This document shows positions 12,196-23,248 of a DNA stretch of 64,000 nt, in pieces. Under the pieces are notes generated by a model. It did not search any database. It was not told where the DNA came from and worked only from the letters and a program-made list of their open reading frames with translations. Within the stretch, counting starts at the first letter, position 1. Each line of letters begins with the position of its first letter. The position numbers were made by a program, and so were the translations under genes. The stretch comes from Rhipicephalus microplus (lineage: Eukaryota > Arthropoda > Arachnida > Ixodida > Ixodidae): contig NC_134710.1 of NCBI RefSeq assembly GCF_043290135.1, positions 205,890,692 through 205,954,691 on the forward strand, in the 5' to 3' direction.

Positions 12196-12494
12196 CTTAG
12201 CAAATAAATGCACATAAACTGCATGAAGAAGAACGTGTTGGTTCCCGATTTTGTGGTGTCGATCGATGGCAGACAAACTGGCCTACGGACTGTAAACTGT
12301 TCCTCAGAGCCCGTCACACTACCGGATGGTTTGAAATTAGCTTCAGTCAACAGAAATCACGCGACCTTATCAGTGGTTGAGCTCACAGACGTACCGGAAA
12401 AACATGCCGGAACTGGTTGTCGCAGTTTGGACGGAGTGCTTATGGCAATGATAAATAGGTAGCTTAGCTAAGCGAGTGCCGAACTTTAATCAAT

Positions 12495-13386
12495 GTGCTG
12501 TCGAAGCACGTTTCAATATTTGACTTTGCGCAGAAGGACAAAGTGATCCCTATCCTCATGTCTCGAACGCTTCATACCATCAACACTAGCACGGTAAGTC
12601 CGATTCGGCAAAAACTATATCGTGTTTTCCCCTCAGAAAGACAAATTATCAACGACCTAGTGCAGGAAATGATGCAAAAGAAAGTGGTACAAGAGTCGGT
12701 CAGCCTGCGGGCAGCACTAGTTATCCTTGTTAAGAAGAAAGATGGATCTTGAAAATCTTGTGTTGACTATTGCCGACTGAATGCCGGGACTAGAAAGGAC
12801 GTACACCCGCTGCCACATTTAGAGGACTTCCTCCGTGGACTTACGATCCGGCTATTGGCAAATTCCGATGCACCCAGAGGACAAGGAAAAGACTGCCTTT
12901 GTTACCCCTGACGGGCTCTTTGAATTCAACGTGATGCCATTTGGACTATGCAATGCTCCGGCAATGTTCGAGAGGTTTATGGACAACATTCTGCGTGGCT
13001 TGAAGTGCAGCATCTGCATGTGCTACCTCGACGAGGACGTCATCTTTGGCCGCACGTTCAGTGAACAGAACTCTCGTCTGGATACTGTTTTGAACTGCAT
13101 CCGAAACGCTGGCCTAGTTTTAAATTCTACGAAATGCCACTTCGGAGACCGCCAGACGCTTGTGCTCGGGCATCTCGTTGACAAGGATGACATCCGTCCT
13201 GACCCCCAGAAGAAAGCAGCAGTTGATGCATTCATTGTGCCGCGTTCCGTCAAGGAACTTCGTAGTTTTCCGGGGCTTTGTACCTACTTCCGCCACTTTA
13301 TTTTGAAGTTTGCCAACGTTGCATATCCTTTCACATGCCTCTTACAAAAGGATATTTCCTTCGTGTGGACTCCGGAGTGCGATTGA
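12495..13386 (+). pseudogene. Gypsy reverse transcriptase, broken
   Basis: The first part (12495-12752) ends in VILVKKKDGS and has a stop (TGA) directly after it, where the usual W-R-M/V-C-V-D-Y follows. The second part starts MDLRSGYWQIPMHPEDKEKT and continues with TAFVTPDGLFEFNVMPFGLC. The catalytic box reads CYLDEDVIFG, so the usual second aspartate of YLDD is a glutamate. The segment ends with the connection domain (LLQKDISFVW). A frame change between 12760 and 12835 and the altered catalytic box argue against activity. Confidence 0.85.
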
Positions 13387-13392
13387 ATTGAA

Positions 13393-14286
13393 TTGAAGTT
13401 TCTGCTGACGTCACGACCCATCCTTCAGCATTTTAGTCCTTCTGCTCCAACAGAGCTTCATACGGATGCTAGCGGCATAGGTATCGAAGCCGTCCTAGTA
13501 CAACGTTATGGTGACCGTGAACACGTCATCGCATACGCAAGTCGCTCCCTAAGCAGGCCGGAGCGAAATTACACTGTCACGAAACAAGAATGTCTGGCGG
13601 TAATATTTGCAATTCAGTGGTTTCGATCTTACCTATACGGACGCCTATTCACAGTCGTCACCGACCACCACTTGTGTTGGCTTGTCAACCTTCGTGACCC
13701 TTGTGGCCGCCTTGCGCGGTGGGCACTTCGACTGCAAGAATATAGCTTTACTATCGCTTACAAGAGTGGTCGTCGACTTGCTGATGTGGACTGTCTTTCA
13801 AGTATGTCACTTAGCACAACGGACTGTGAAGCCGATGACCTTGACCACCTTGTAGCGTGTTTGTCGCCTACATCCCTGGACTACCCCAGTTTCAAAGCAG
13901 AACAGCGGAAAGACGCTAAACTAGCACCACTCTTCGCTACTGCATCCGCTTCCACTACTACACGCCGTTCCTGTATGCGTGATGGACTGTTGCTCAAAAG
14001 GAGCCTCTCCAGCAGTGGCGCGCATTTCCTTCTAGTGGTCCCGGAGAGCCTGCGAACAGTTATTACGACTGTAATACACGACAACCCTATATCTGGACAT
14101 TTAGGTTTGGTGTGGACGCTTCACCGGAGTAAAGAACGCTTTTATTGGCCTGGTATGCAAAAGTCCGTTGGGACTTATGTGGCCAGCTATGCAATGTCAG
14201 CGTCACAAACGTTCATCTATTGCTCCAGCTGGTCTTCTGCAGCCGATACCAACTCCAAACGCACCTTTCGAACAAGTGGGGACTGA
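13393..14286 (+). pseudogene. Gypsy RNase H and integrase zinc-binding region
   Basis: The RNase H signature TELHTDASGIGIEAVLVQ and IAYASRSLSRPERNY is followed by VTDHHLCWLVNL and LADVDCLSS. Further on, HDNPISGHLGLVWTLHR and FYWPGMQKSV correspond to the integrase H-H-C-C finger. The cysteine pair is lost in this frame because of a frameshift near 14180-14200; the next frame reads CQRHK. This frame runs on to a stop at 14286. Confidence 0.8.
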
Positions 14287-15117
14287 CTTCTTGGGCCCCT
14301 TTCCAAAATCGGCTAAGGGCAACCGATGGATGATTGTTTGCGTCAACTACCGCACATGCTACTTCGAGACGGCGGCCGTCCCGTCCGCAACAGCCAGTGA
14401 CGTCTCGTCGTTCTTGCTACAGTGGTCATCCTCTGTCACAGCCCACCTTGCCTGATTATCAGCGATCGTGGACGACAATTCACAGTGGATGTCGTGGAGG
14501 AGCTACTCCGTTTGTGTGAATCCCGCCTGCATCACTCGACATCATACCACCCCCAAACGAATGGGCTGATGGAGCGTACCAACCACACGATTATCAACAT
14601 GGTGTCTATGTGTGTCTGATCCGACCACAAGAACTGGGATGACGTACTCCCGTTCATTACGTACGCGTTCAACACCGCGAAGCATCAAACTACAGGGTAT
14701 AGCCTTTTTTTTTTGTTATATGCATGTTCGCCCCGGCACACAATCGACACAATCTTACCTTTCCGTGCTCACGACGTCACTGTCGCCGATACCTTCTGCC
14801 TCGCCGAAGAGGCGCGTTGCATAGCTCGCCTATGCACATTGGCATCGCAAGACAAAGCGAAAGCACGCTATGACATTGATCATCGACCTGTGACTTATTG
14901 CCGTAGGGATTTGGTGTGATTGTGAACTTCGATGCGCAAGTGCGGGTTATGCCAAAAGTTTTTGGCCACTTACGATGGACCTTTTCTCATTGTTGACAGA
15001 CTTACAAAGGTCACCTATGTAACAGCTAGCCTCACGGCGAGTGGTCGACGAGCTGCCAAAACTCAAGTGGTTCATGTTGCCCACTTGAAACTGTACACGC
15101 CAGGACAACTCGACTGA
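14168..15117 (+). pseudogene. Gypsy integrase catalytic core and C-terminus, frameshifted
   Basis: The first catalytic aspartate is in FEQVGTDFLGPFPK (about 14267-14310), the second in LIISDRGRQFT (about 14453-14485), and the glutamate in TSYHPQTNGLMERTN (about 14540-14585). The three DDE residues are split over two frames by a frame change near 14425-14455. The C-terminal part (to 15117) carries VTYVTASL...VVHVAHLKLY, typical of the end of Gypsy integrase, also after frame changes and a T-run near 14706. Confidence 0.75.
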
Positions 15118-15151
15118 CTCGTCCGGCGGCTTTCGTCTGCGCGGAGGGGAA

Positions 15152-15328
15152 TGTTGCGCACGTGAACGAAGACAACGAAGCATATACGGTGAACGCACTT
15201 GTCGCCCCGAATTAAAAAGGAAGAAGAGGATCAGGACGATCTCTAGCCAGTCGGCCGCTTCTGAGCTGCCCCTCACGACCTATTAAACTGCCCCTTTTAA
15301 CCTCTACCGGTCTCTTTCAAGTGTAACA
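15152..15328 (+). repeat. Gypsy 3' LTR (177 bp)
   Basis: Begins TGTTGCGCACG directly after the purine tract and ends GTGTAACA, giving the TGTT...AACA short inverted termini of an LTR. ATTAAA-type signals lie at 15213 and 15283. No second LTR is present in the window to confirm the ends. Confidence 0.65.
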
Positions 15329-15576
15329 ATATGAAAATGTTCTAGATGCCTTAGAATGACTTGCCTCTACAAATTAATATGTAATCCTTGATGCTTTGTG
15401 AATCAATAATTTAGCTTATAACAGTGTGTGCCATGGCAGTTGTGATGAGTGGGCCATTCTAGCAAAGATAGCATGCAATACTTTGAAAGCATCGCCAGAA
15501 AAATTTGGCTGTTTCTCTTGTAATACTTCTGCTCTATTCCTGAAAAGTGGTTATGTTAATCCGCTATTGTGGTATT

Positions 15577-15790
15577 ATGGTTATGGTGCTCGACTACCGG
15601 CTCTAAGATTGCAGGATTGAATCTCGGCCATGGCGGCTGCATTTTTGATAGAGGCAAAAATGCTTGAGGCCCATTACTTAGATTTTGGCGCATGTGAAGA
15701 ACCCTAGGTGGTCAAAATTTCCAGAGCACTCCACTGCGGTCCCTAATAATCATGTCGTTGTTTAGGGATGTTGAACTGCGACAATTGGTG
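15577..15790 (+). mobile_element. Ruka-type SINE, diverged copy
   Basis: The tRNA-like head (GGATTGAATCTCGGC near 15613, a B-box-like sequence) is followed by the diagnostic body, with GAAGAACCCTAGGTGGTCAAA at 15696-15716 and CCAGAGCACTCCACTGCGGT. It is more diverged than the copies at 43.6 and 61 kb, so it is probably older. Confidence 0.7.
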
Positions 15791-16753
15791 AAGTATGCCC
15801 TCCATAACACGCCAGACATTAACTAAGCTTGTGTGACTTTAAATGCATTCTGCTGGCAGCCTGGATAGCTTTTCCTGGGGAAGTTTTGAAATTTGATTCG
15901 CTGCTAAGTAAAAATTTGAGGACATCATTGGCTTATCAAGTAATGTATTCTTCCGTTTTCAGCTTGTTTTCTCTCTACATGAGAAATGAACATGAATTTT
16001 ATGTTAATTGCCACTGAGACTTTTATCTAATCATAACAAACAAATGTTTGGTGAGTGCAATTTTCAGCAAGCTTCATTTACAGCCAAAAATCACATCTCA
16101 GTGCGTAGATAGATGCTTAGATTGAGGGCCAAGTTACCACTCTCAGGAATGCCATAAATGGTCCTTTGGGTTTAGACAGAGAAACTAGTTTTATGTTTTG
16201 GAACCTGTAAATGAAAACCTTAGCGAAGTCATTTGGCTGAAACCAAAGCCCTGACAGCCAAAGTACTGTGTTAGAAGATTTGAGTCCAAGAAATACCTTT
16301 TGTAATCTTCACTTAGAAAAGCCATGAATTCTTCTTTGTGGAGGAGATGAAGTTCACTTGTAGGGTACTTTGTCAGATGCAAGAAATTAGTTGAAGATTG
16401 CAGGAAATGACATAAGAAGAAGTTTCTTGAAGAAGTTTCCATAATTGAGTGGCTCAGTTCTCGGAATGTATGCAGTGATGCCTCCCCAGAAGCAGATCAA
16501 AATCGAGTTGTCAGCAGGCTGCCAAGCCCAACAGAGATCATTTTTAGGCATGCTTCACAAAGTGCAAGTGTGTTGTGGAAATGTGCTAGGATTGCATGCC
16601 AATTTAAATTATTACCGTCTCAGGTTCGATAGCTGGCTTTTATGAGCAGATCTTGCTGCCTCACTTTTAGCTTACTGGTGAGGGAGCCTGCAGATATTTT
16701 TGTTAATATGTGAAAATTATAACATTGGGATTTGTATGGTTACTTCTTTACAG
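15791..16753. other. Intron 1, right end, nothing recognised
   Basis: AT-rich intron with no supported repeat. It ends with the acceptor TTACTTCTTTACAG before the exon at 16754. Confidence 0.5.
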
Positions 16754-16863
16754 AGCAGTTACAGCGTGTTGCTGCAGATGATGCCCATCATAGTCTTGGT
16801 GGGAATGTCTCTTATGTCCAGCTTCCTGGTACAAGACCCGCCTTACAGCCTCGTCAGAACAGC
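16754..16863 (+). CDS. DNAJB12/14: DNAJB12/14-like co-chaperone, membrane-segment exon
   Basis: This 110 bp exon lies between CTTTACAG and GTTAGT. It starts in phase 0, fitting the previous exon, and ends two bases into a codon. It encodes a hydrophobic helix (VLLQMMPIIVLVGMSLMSS) followed by FLVQDPPYSL. DNAJB12 and DNAJB14 are tail-region-anchored ER co-chaperones of Hsp70 with exactly this layout: a polar linker, one membrane helix starting with 'Q-L-M-P-I', and then 'PPYSL' at the start of the DUF1977 domain. They assist ER-associated degradation with the J domain in the cytosol. The donor GTTAGT is weaker than consensus, but it is the only one that keeps the frame into the next exon. Confidence 0.93.
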
Positions 16864-17161
16864 GTTAGTGATTTGCCCCTTTTTTTCTGCTTGTAACTTG
16901 CTTGCTGAATTTTATCATGCCACTATGCTGTCTTTTTTGTCCTGTATAAAAACTGGCCAACCTTGCTTGATGTCTGTAGTGGTTCTGTGTAAATTGTCGC
17001 AATACCATGTAAGATATGGGGTTTGTCAAGAGGGCCGCTTCATTATTACTTATTTACATTATATCTTTTGTGTTCAAGATTAAGGAGCTCCACTACATTC
17101 CTTATAGTTGAACCACAGCATTAGGTGGCTAGTAATCATTTTGTTTGGGGAATCGATTTAA
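16864..17161. other. Intron 2, left end, nothing recognised
   Basis: AT-rich intronic sequence after the GTTAGT donor, up to the presumed outer TTAA-flanked element. Intron 2 as a whole (16864-28888) is about 12.0 kb. Confidence 0.45.
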
Positions 17162-17950
17162 AGGAAGATGCGACTCGTAAAAAAAAAGTTGCATTAATTT
17201 GTAGCCTAAGGCATTGAAATCTTTGCTGTATATATAGGCTTTCATGCTGATTTGAAATACTAAACTAGTTTTATAGTAAGTTTTACAGTTTTCGTTTTAT
17301 GCCATAACAATGTGTAAAGTATCGCTCTTTTCAGACAAACTTCTTCTGCCACTTAACTTTTATGGTTCTGAGCCATTAATTGCTCATATTGCTCTATATT
17401 AACTGTAGAATACAAATAACTATGAAGAAAGTGCATATAAGACATTTTGATTGTCCAGAAAAATTGCAATGCGATAATTCTTAGAATCCTCGGCCTATAA
17501 TATTTGCTTCGGGTTTGTAATAATTATACAGGTGATATCAAGTTTAAAGGAGATACTTGCATTCTTCACAAGTTTAGGAATGTGCCGGAAAAATATCATC
17601 CCGATAGGGCTATCAGAAGTATAAAAAAACTGATTTCCAAACTCGCGAAGTTGTTGAAAAATGGGTCTTCAGAAAAACACATTTTAAAGGTATAAGTGAA
17701 AGCTCATTAAGGGGAGGTGCTACTCGAAGACACTTTTTTTTAATATTCACCCTAGAGCAATAAAACTTGAGCTGTTTATGGAACTTTTTATGCAGATTTC
17801 AAATGTATAATTAGTTTTCTTGCATGTTACACACTTTTAGCTCTGCAACATGACAAAGTGAAAACCTGAACCCTTTTGCCCCCCTCTTTTCATCCCTAGA
17901 AGAACATAAACTTTATTTGTCGAATCCAGACGATTCGAGTCCGGCATTTT

Positions 17951-20900
17951 TTAGTGGGTCTGGGCACCCACTGCAGATGTGGTTCCGAAACCTTGTCTCG
18001 AAGCGGCTTCCTCGGCACGCTGGATGGCCCATAGTTGTGCTGTCAGGTTCGAGCTGAGCAGTGTGGCCTTCCAACGCGAGCAGAGGCTGGCAGTGGAAAA
18101 GTGAGACGAATCGGCACTGTTTGAATTGTTCATTAGGCCCTGACACTCCCACAGCATGTGACTAAGGGTGGCTACCTCGCCACATGACGTGCACCTGTTT
18201 GTAGTGTATATGTCTGGATACATGGCGTGCATGAGTCTGGGGTTTCTGTATGAATCTGTTTTGTAATTGTCTGAAGTGTACCGCTTGCGTTCTATTTAGC
18301 TTTTCGTGAGGGGACGGGTATATGCGTCTTTGTAACTGGTAATGTGTGGTGATGTCGTGAAACCTGGTCATACGATCCTCCCATGCCCAGATGTCTGCAG
18401 TTTCCCGCGGGGGCTCGTCGTCCTTAGGCGATGCTTGGTGAGTGAGGCCTCGAGCAACGCGGTGAGCCGCTTTGTTGGGGGAGCTCAGTCCGCTATGTGC
18501 CGGGATCCACAACAGGTGCCTTCGGTTATCGAAGTCAACCTCTCCTGAATGTATGGGATGTCGTTGGAGTATGTGAAACGCCTCTTGCGAGATGCGTCCG
18601 TTCGCCGTTCGCATAATTGCGAATTGCTGTTTGCGAATCACTAATCACTTATGTGGCATTGGTCTGTGTGAGGGCCAGTGATATAGCCACTTCCTCTGCC
18701 GCTTCAGCGAGTGCCGTGTTCACAGTGAGGCTTGTGATGTATTTGCCGCGATGGCCGGTAACTACCACCACGAAACTATTTTTATTGGTATAACGCGCGG
18801 CATCAGTGAAAACCGCTTCAGTGTCGTTGGAGTAGCTTTGAGTAATGCGTTGTGTCCTGGCTTTACGCCGTCCTATATGGTATTGAGCGTGCATGTTGCG
18901 AGGCAATGGGGGTACGTATACTTGCTCTCGTACCAATCTTGGAATTTCGACTTTGATGCCGTGCTGCGTATGGTACGTGATGCCGAGTTTTTCGAGTAGG
19001 TGTCGGCCTGGGCGGGTCTTGGATAGGCGCTCGAGCTGGGAAACTTGTTGCGCCGTCACGAGTTCCTCGAGGTTGTTATGCAACCCTAGCTCTAGGAGTT
19101 TGCTGGTGCTAACTCTGGGCGCCAGTCTCAACGCGAACTTGTACGTCTTGCGTATCAGGCCGTTAAGCTTGTCTTTTTCCGCAACTGTCCATTTGTGAAA
19201 CGGGGCCGTGTACATTAGTTGTGAAATAACAAAGGCTTGTATGAGTCGTATGACGCTGCCTTCGCGCATGCCCGCATGTTTGTTCGTGATGCGTCGGATG
19301 AGTTGCATCGTGCTGGTGGCCTTTGCCATTATCTTGCGCAGTGCTTCACTATTGCCACCGTTCTGCTCAATCATCATCCCCAGTACCCGGATCTTCTTTA
19401 CCATTGGGATTGGTGAGCCGTTTGATGATGTTAGTTTGATTTCTTGTTTTTCTGAAGGTACGTTGTCTTTGGGCGGGCGTCCCTTTTCCACCGGTCTATA
19501 TAGCAGTAATTCGGATTTTTCGGCCGAGCAGGTGAGTCCCGTGCCTACGAGGTAATGTTCCACGCATTCTATGGCCACCTGTAAGCGATCCGCGATCTCT
19601 CCATCACTGCCAGTTGTCGTCCAGATCATAATATCATCCGCTTATAGCGTGTGGTGCAGTCCATCAATTTGATGTAATCGCTCGGGTAAACTCAGCAGGA
19701 CGAGGTTGAAGAGCATCGGCGAGATCACCGAGCCCTGCGGTGTACCCGAGCTTCCAATGTTGATTTGATTCTATTTGTCCCACTCGCATGCGTGCGGTTC
19801 TTCCCGTGAGGAAGTCTCGGACGTAGTTGTACACTCGCATTCCGAGGTTCAATCTGTCTATTTGTCGCAATAAGCCTTCGTGATGAACGTTAACGAAGGC
19901 CTTCAGGTCCAGGCCAAGGATGGCTCTAGTTGAGCACCCAGGATTTTCTATGATTTGATGTTTTAGTTGCAGAAAAGCGTCCTGTGTGGAGAGATGTCTT
20001 CTGAACCCAATCATTGTGTGTGGTAATAGGTTGTTGTCCTCGAGGTAATCTGTTAGTCTATTGAGGAACGCATGCTCCATCAGTTTACCTACACATGATA
20101 TTAGGGAGATAGGGCGCAGGTTCTGCAGCTGCAATTTCTTGCTGGGTTTCGGTATAAGTATGATCTGTGCTTCTTTCCATGGCTGGGGTAACTTTCCACG
20201 CACCCAACACTCGTTAATATAATCTGCGAGTTTCTCTAGCAATCTGTAATCGAGGTTGCGCAGTGCCCTGTTCGATATTCGATCTAGGCCTGGGGCTGAC
20301 TTGGTGTTGAGTTTGAGGAGGGCCGTCTTGATTTCGGAAATTGAGAATTCTGCGTCCAGGTAGGCGTTGCCTTCTCCCCTGTAGTCCGGATGTACTTGCG
20401 GGGGCGTTTGGGATATGTAATCGAGTTCCGCTTTTCGTAGGAAATCTTGCTCCGTTCCCCCATAAGCGTGTATGATTTTGCATATGCCTTGCCTCTGTGA
20501 GGTCTTGGTGTTCGCGGGATCTAGGAGGTACCGCAGTATCTGCCATGTGCGACTCGTAGTGAGCTCGCCATCCATCTGCGCGCATTTCTCTTCCCATTGC
20601 TGTTGTTGCAGGTTAAATGCGTGCTTTTCTATTTCTTTGTTGAGCTGTGCTATTCGTTTTCGCAGTCTCCTATTATGTCGTCGTTTCCAACGGCGATGCA
20701 GTTGGGTCTTGGCTTGCCACATGTGCAGTAACTGGGTGTCTATTCTATCAAGCCCAGCCGTTGACGGCATCATTTGCGTTGCCCTCTCGATGTCCCGCCG
20801 AAGTTGGTCGGTCCATTGCTCAATGTCTTTGTCTTCAATCTGTTGCTTGTCTCGATTTTTTCGTAGTAGTTCCCAATTGGGGATCTTCATTTGGCGACCG

Positions 20901-21594
20901 GCATTGTGTTCCTGTGGGCCGCCTTCTGCTTCTATAGAGATAATGTAATGGTCACTGCCCAAGTCTTGCATGGTGTTTCTCCAAGCCACCTTTCGTGTAT
21001 TGCTTGTAAAGGTAAGGTCCGGCGTGGTGTCAGTGCTGACACTGTTGCCCTGCCTAGTTGGTGCCGCTAAGTGAGTGACCAGCTCGAGTCCGGCGAGTTG
21101 CGCCATTTCCCACAAATGCCTGCCTTTCGGCTGATTGTGTTTGTAACCCCACGCTGTATGCACCGCGTTGAAGTCGGCTCCAATGAAGAGTTGTTGCCCC
21201 TGGGCGATATCGAGTGCTCGCTTGAAGAGGACGTGAAAGCGGTGTTTCCGGCATCTCGGACTTCTATAGACGTTGAGTACAAAGATGCTGTCGAGCATCT
21301 TACGCGGTGGAATTAGCTCTACGAGGACGTTTTCAATATCCTTGACTTGGGTGTCGTGTTCGATAACCGTGAGCTCTCGTTTGACCAGTGTGGTGACGTT
21401 TGGATTCTCCTCCTTGTCTGTTATAGACTGGTACCTGAGAGTTAGGCGGGGCCGTTTGTTTCCTGCAGTATGATGACATCTGGGCGTTCGTGGATCGTTT
21501 TCAGGTATTGCTGTAGGTGCGCTCCTTTGTTTTCGTAACTTCTGCAGTTCCACTGCCATATTGTATGTTTTTGTTGCGAAGAGTGTCTTGCCAT
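17951..21594 (-). pseudogene. LINE ORF2: endonuclease, reverse transcriptase, RNase H (inactivated)
   Basis: The start ATG is at 21594-21592 (MARHSSQQKHTIWQWNCRSY). The EEP endonuclease shows DVIILQET, IGADFNAVHTAWG and GSDHYIISIE. A frameshift near 21430-21470 separates the first 50 codons from the long frame to 19664. The reverse transcriptase has TKSAPGLDRISNRALRN, PISLISCVGKLMEH and GLDLKAFVNVHHEGL, then frameshifts near 19760-19775. In the restored frame the catalytic Y-A-D-D has its tyrosine replaced by TAA (19644-19642). RNase H motifs AVFTDAARYT and VISDSQTA are separated by a TAA at 18651-18649, and a further frame change follows. The C-terminus has RCTSCGEVATLSHMLWEC (CCHC). It is not functional. 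Confidence 0.88.
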
Positions 21595-21880
21595 GGTTAT
21601 GTGGTACTACATGTGTGGTGCCGCTTCGCTATGCGACGTCACCAGCGCGCTGTTGGCAGCTTATAATCTGGACAATCTGCGATAAATGCTCTCCAAGCTC
21701 TGTTGAATCGTATGCGTGATAGTCGCGGTGATAGTTTCCTCGAGACTGCTCACGCGAGCCTCGAGTGCTGTCACTCGGGTGTGTCGCCTGTTGCTGCGCG
21801 CGTACGCTTGGAACGTACTGACCTTTTAAGGGAGATAGCCGACCCGCGTTTAGTATCAGGGCCTTCGACCTCACCGTCCT

Positions 21881-23248
21881 CTATGAGTTCTTTTTGTGTT
21901 TTCTGCATTGCCTGTTGATCAGTCTCGCTGTGAGTGGCTTTTGTATAAGTTCGTCTTTTGCGTGAAGCTGTGCCTGCATGCATTCTATTTGCTTTTGCGT
22001 AGTTTGTATCGTCTGTGTTAACTGAGCTATCTCCGCTTCTATCTTAGTGTGTGTTTTGCCGCCAGCCTCCGCGTTTGTTGCGCGTTTTCCTTTGACCGCA
22101 TCTGCAAAGCTCACCGAATCAGTTGCCTTGACGTCCCTCGTTGGGGTCCGTCCATGTGTTCGACTGCGAGCTCGGCGTTGCTGCTGCTTTCGGGGTCCCG
22201 GTGTACGGCTACGAGATCGGGAGTGGCTTCGACTGCGTGTCCGGGATCTTGAGCGGGGCTTGCTGGTGGAATAGTTGGTGGCAGTGGCCTCTGCCTCCTC
22301 GTTGGCCCTGCGTCGTTCCCATTGTCTCTTCATCACGATGTAGGGCGTTTTGTACCTTGCACGGCAGTTGCGGTCCGCCGTCATGTGTGCGCCCCCGCAC
22401 AGCTTGCAATGGGGGGAACACTGGTGGTTGGGGCCTGGGTTAGGGGCGTCACAACCACGACATACTTTGTCCTTGGACTTTGGGCACACGTCCATGCGGT
22501 GACCAAGTCTCCCGCAGCAGTGACACATGTCGACTTGCTTGCGATGCAAGGTGCAGCGAAGGAGAGCGCCGCCGTACCTGACGTAAGTGGGCACTCGCGG
22601 TCTTTCAAACGCCACTATGACGGTCGTCGTGTTACTGAGCCGTTTGGCTGCCAGGGCGTAAGGGTTACGTGCGTGAACGATGCTGGTGTGAATGGACTTG
22701 GCGTCTTCTTCCAACGGGATGCCTTTGATTATTCCCTTCACCGTGATGTCGAAGGCCGTCTCGTACGCACTAACCTCATGGTGGCGGTCGTCGATGGTGA
22801 TGGCTTGAAGCTGCCTGTACTTATCGGCGGGAGAGGCATGGGGTGTGCTCACGACGGTGTTTTGATGGTTGTTGGAGCACACCGTGTCCTCCCCTGCTTC
22901 ATGCACTGGTACGTTGGCCGCGCGGTAAATCACCGATGCGAGGCGCATGGTTCCAGTGGTGGCCACGTTGAGGCCTCCTCGTGGTCGTAACACGATCTTG
23001 AAATCGCTTTGTGGGAGTAGTGGCATTTTGCTCTTTCTAATGACCTGCTGCTTGATGTTACGCGGTTGTCGACGCGAACTCTGTCGGTTGCAGTCCGCTC
23101 CCTCGCCGGTGCAGGAGGCGGCTCCGTTCTGGGTGTTGCTCTGCGCGTTTGCGTGGTTAACTTGGGTCTTAGATCCGATGGTGTACCAATCCGTGCCCTC
23201 CAGAAACTTTTCGGGGAAGATATTCTCCCCGTTCACTTGGACTTCCAT
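21881..23248 (-). CDS. LINE ORF1, gag-like nucleic-acid binding protein (455 aa)
   Basis: Uninterrupted frame of 455 residues. The N-terminal half (about residues 75-245) has the mixed alpha/beta look of LINE ORF1 proteins. The zinc knuckle CHCCGRLGHRMDVC (about residues 248-261) fits C-x2-C-x4-H-x4-C, and further Cys/His clusters follow (CRGC, then CKLCGGAHMTADRNC). After these comes a strongly Arg/Ser-rich tract (RSRSRTRSRSHSRSRSRT, about residues 333-352), then a Gln-rich coiled tail. Proteins of this type coat LINE RNA and accompany it to the target. It ends about 290 bp before the ORF2 start, and the frame is intact although ORF2 is broken. Confidence 0.85.
   Translation of the reverse strand: MEVQVNGENIFPEKFLEGTDWYTIGSKTQVNHANAQSNTQNGAASCTGEGADCNRQSSRRQPRNIKQQVIRKSKMPLLPQSDFKIVLRPRGGLNVATTGTMRLASVIYRAANVPVHEAGEDTVCSNNHQNTVVSTPHASPADKYRQLQAITIDDRHHEVSAYETAFDITVKGIIKGIPLEEDAKSIHTSIVHARNPYALAAKRLSNTTTVIVAFERPRVPTYVRYGGALLRCTLHRKQVDMCHCCGRLGHRMDVCPKSKDKVCRGCDAPNPGPNHQCSPHCKLCGGAHMTADRNCRARYKTPYIVMKRQWERRRANEEAEATATNYSTSKPRSRSRTRSRSHSRSRSRTPGPRKQQQRRARSRTHGRTPTRDVKATDSVSFADAVKGKRATNAEAGGKTHTKIEAEIAQLTQTIQTTQKQIECMQAQLHAKDELIQKPLTARLINRQCRKHKKNS

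Larger units (their letters stand above)
12200..15328 (+). mobile_element. Ty3/Gypsy LTR retrotransposon, 5'-truncated, with 3' LTR
   Basis: The pol region runs in the order reverse transcriptase (12495-13386), RNase H (from about 13393), integrase zinc-binding and DDE core (about 14050-14620) and integrase C-terminus (to 15117). A purine tract GCGGAGGGGAA (15141-15151) abuts an LTR of 177 bp. No gag, protease or 5' LTR is present. The left junction meets CR1-like sequence at about 12200. Multiple stops and frame changes show it is a dead copy. It is in the same orientation as the DNAJ gene. Confidence 0.85.

Noticed and set aside
20472..22990. Several plus-strand frames of 100-220 codons
   Set aside because: They are antisense shadows of the LINE ORF1 and ORF2 coding strand, which has clear motifs on the minus strand.
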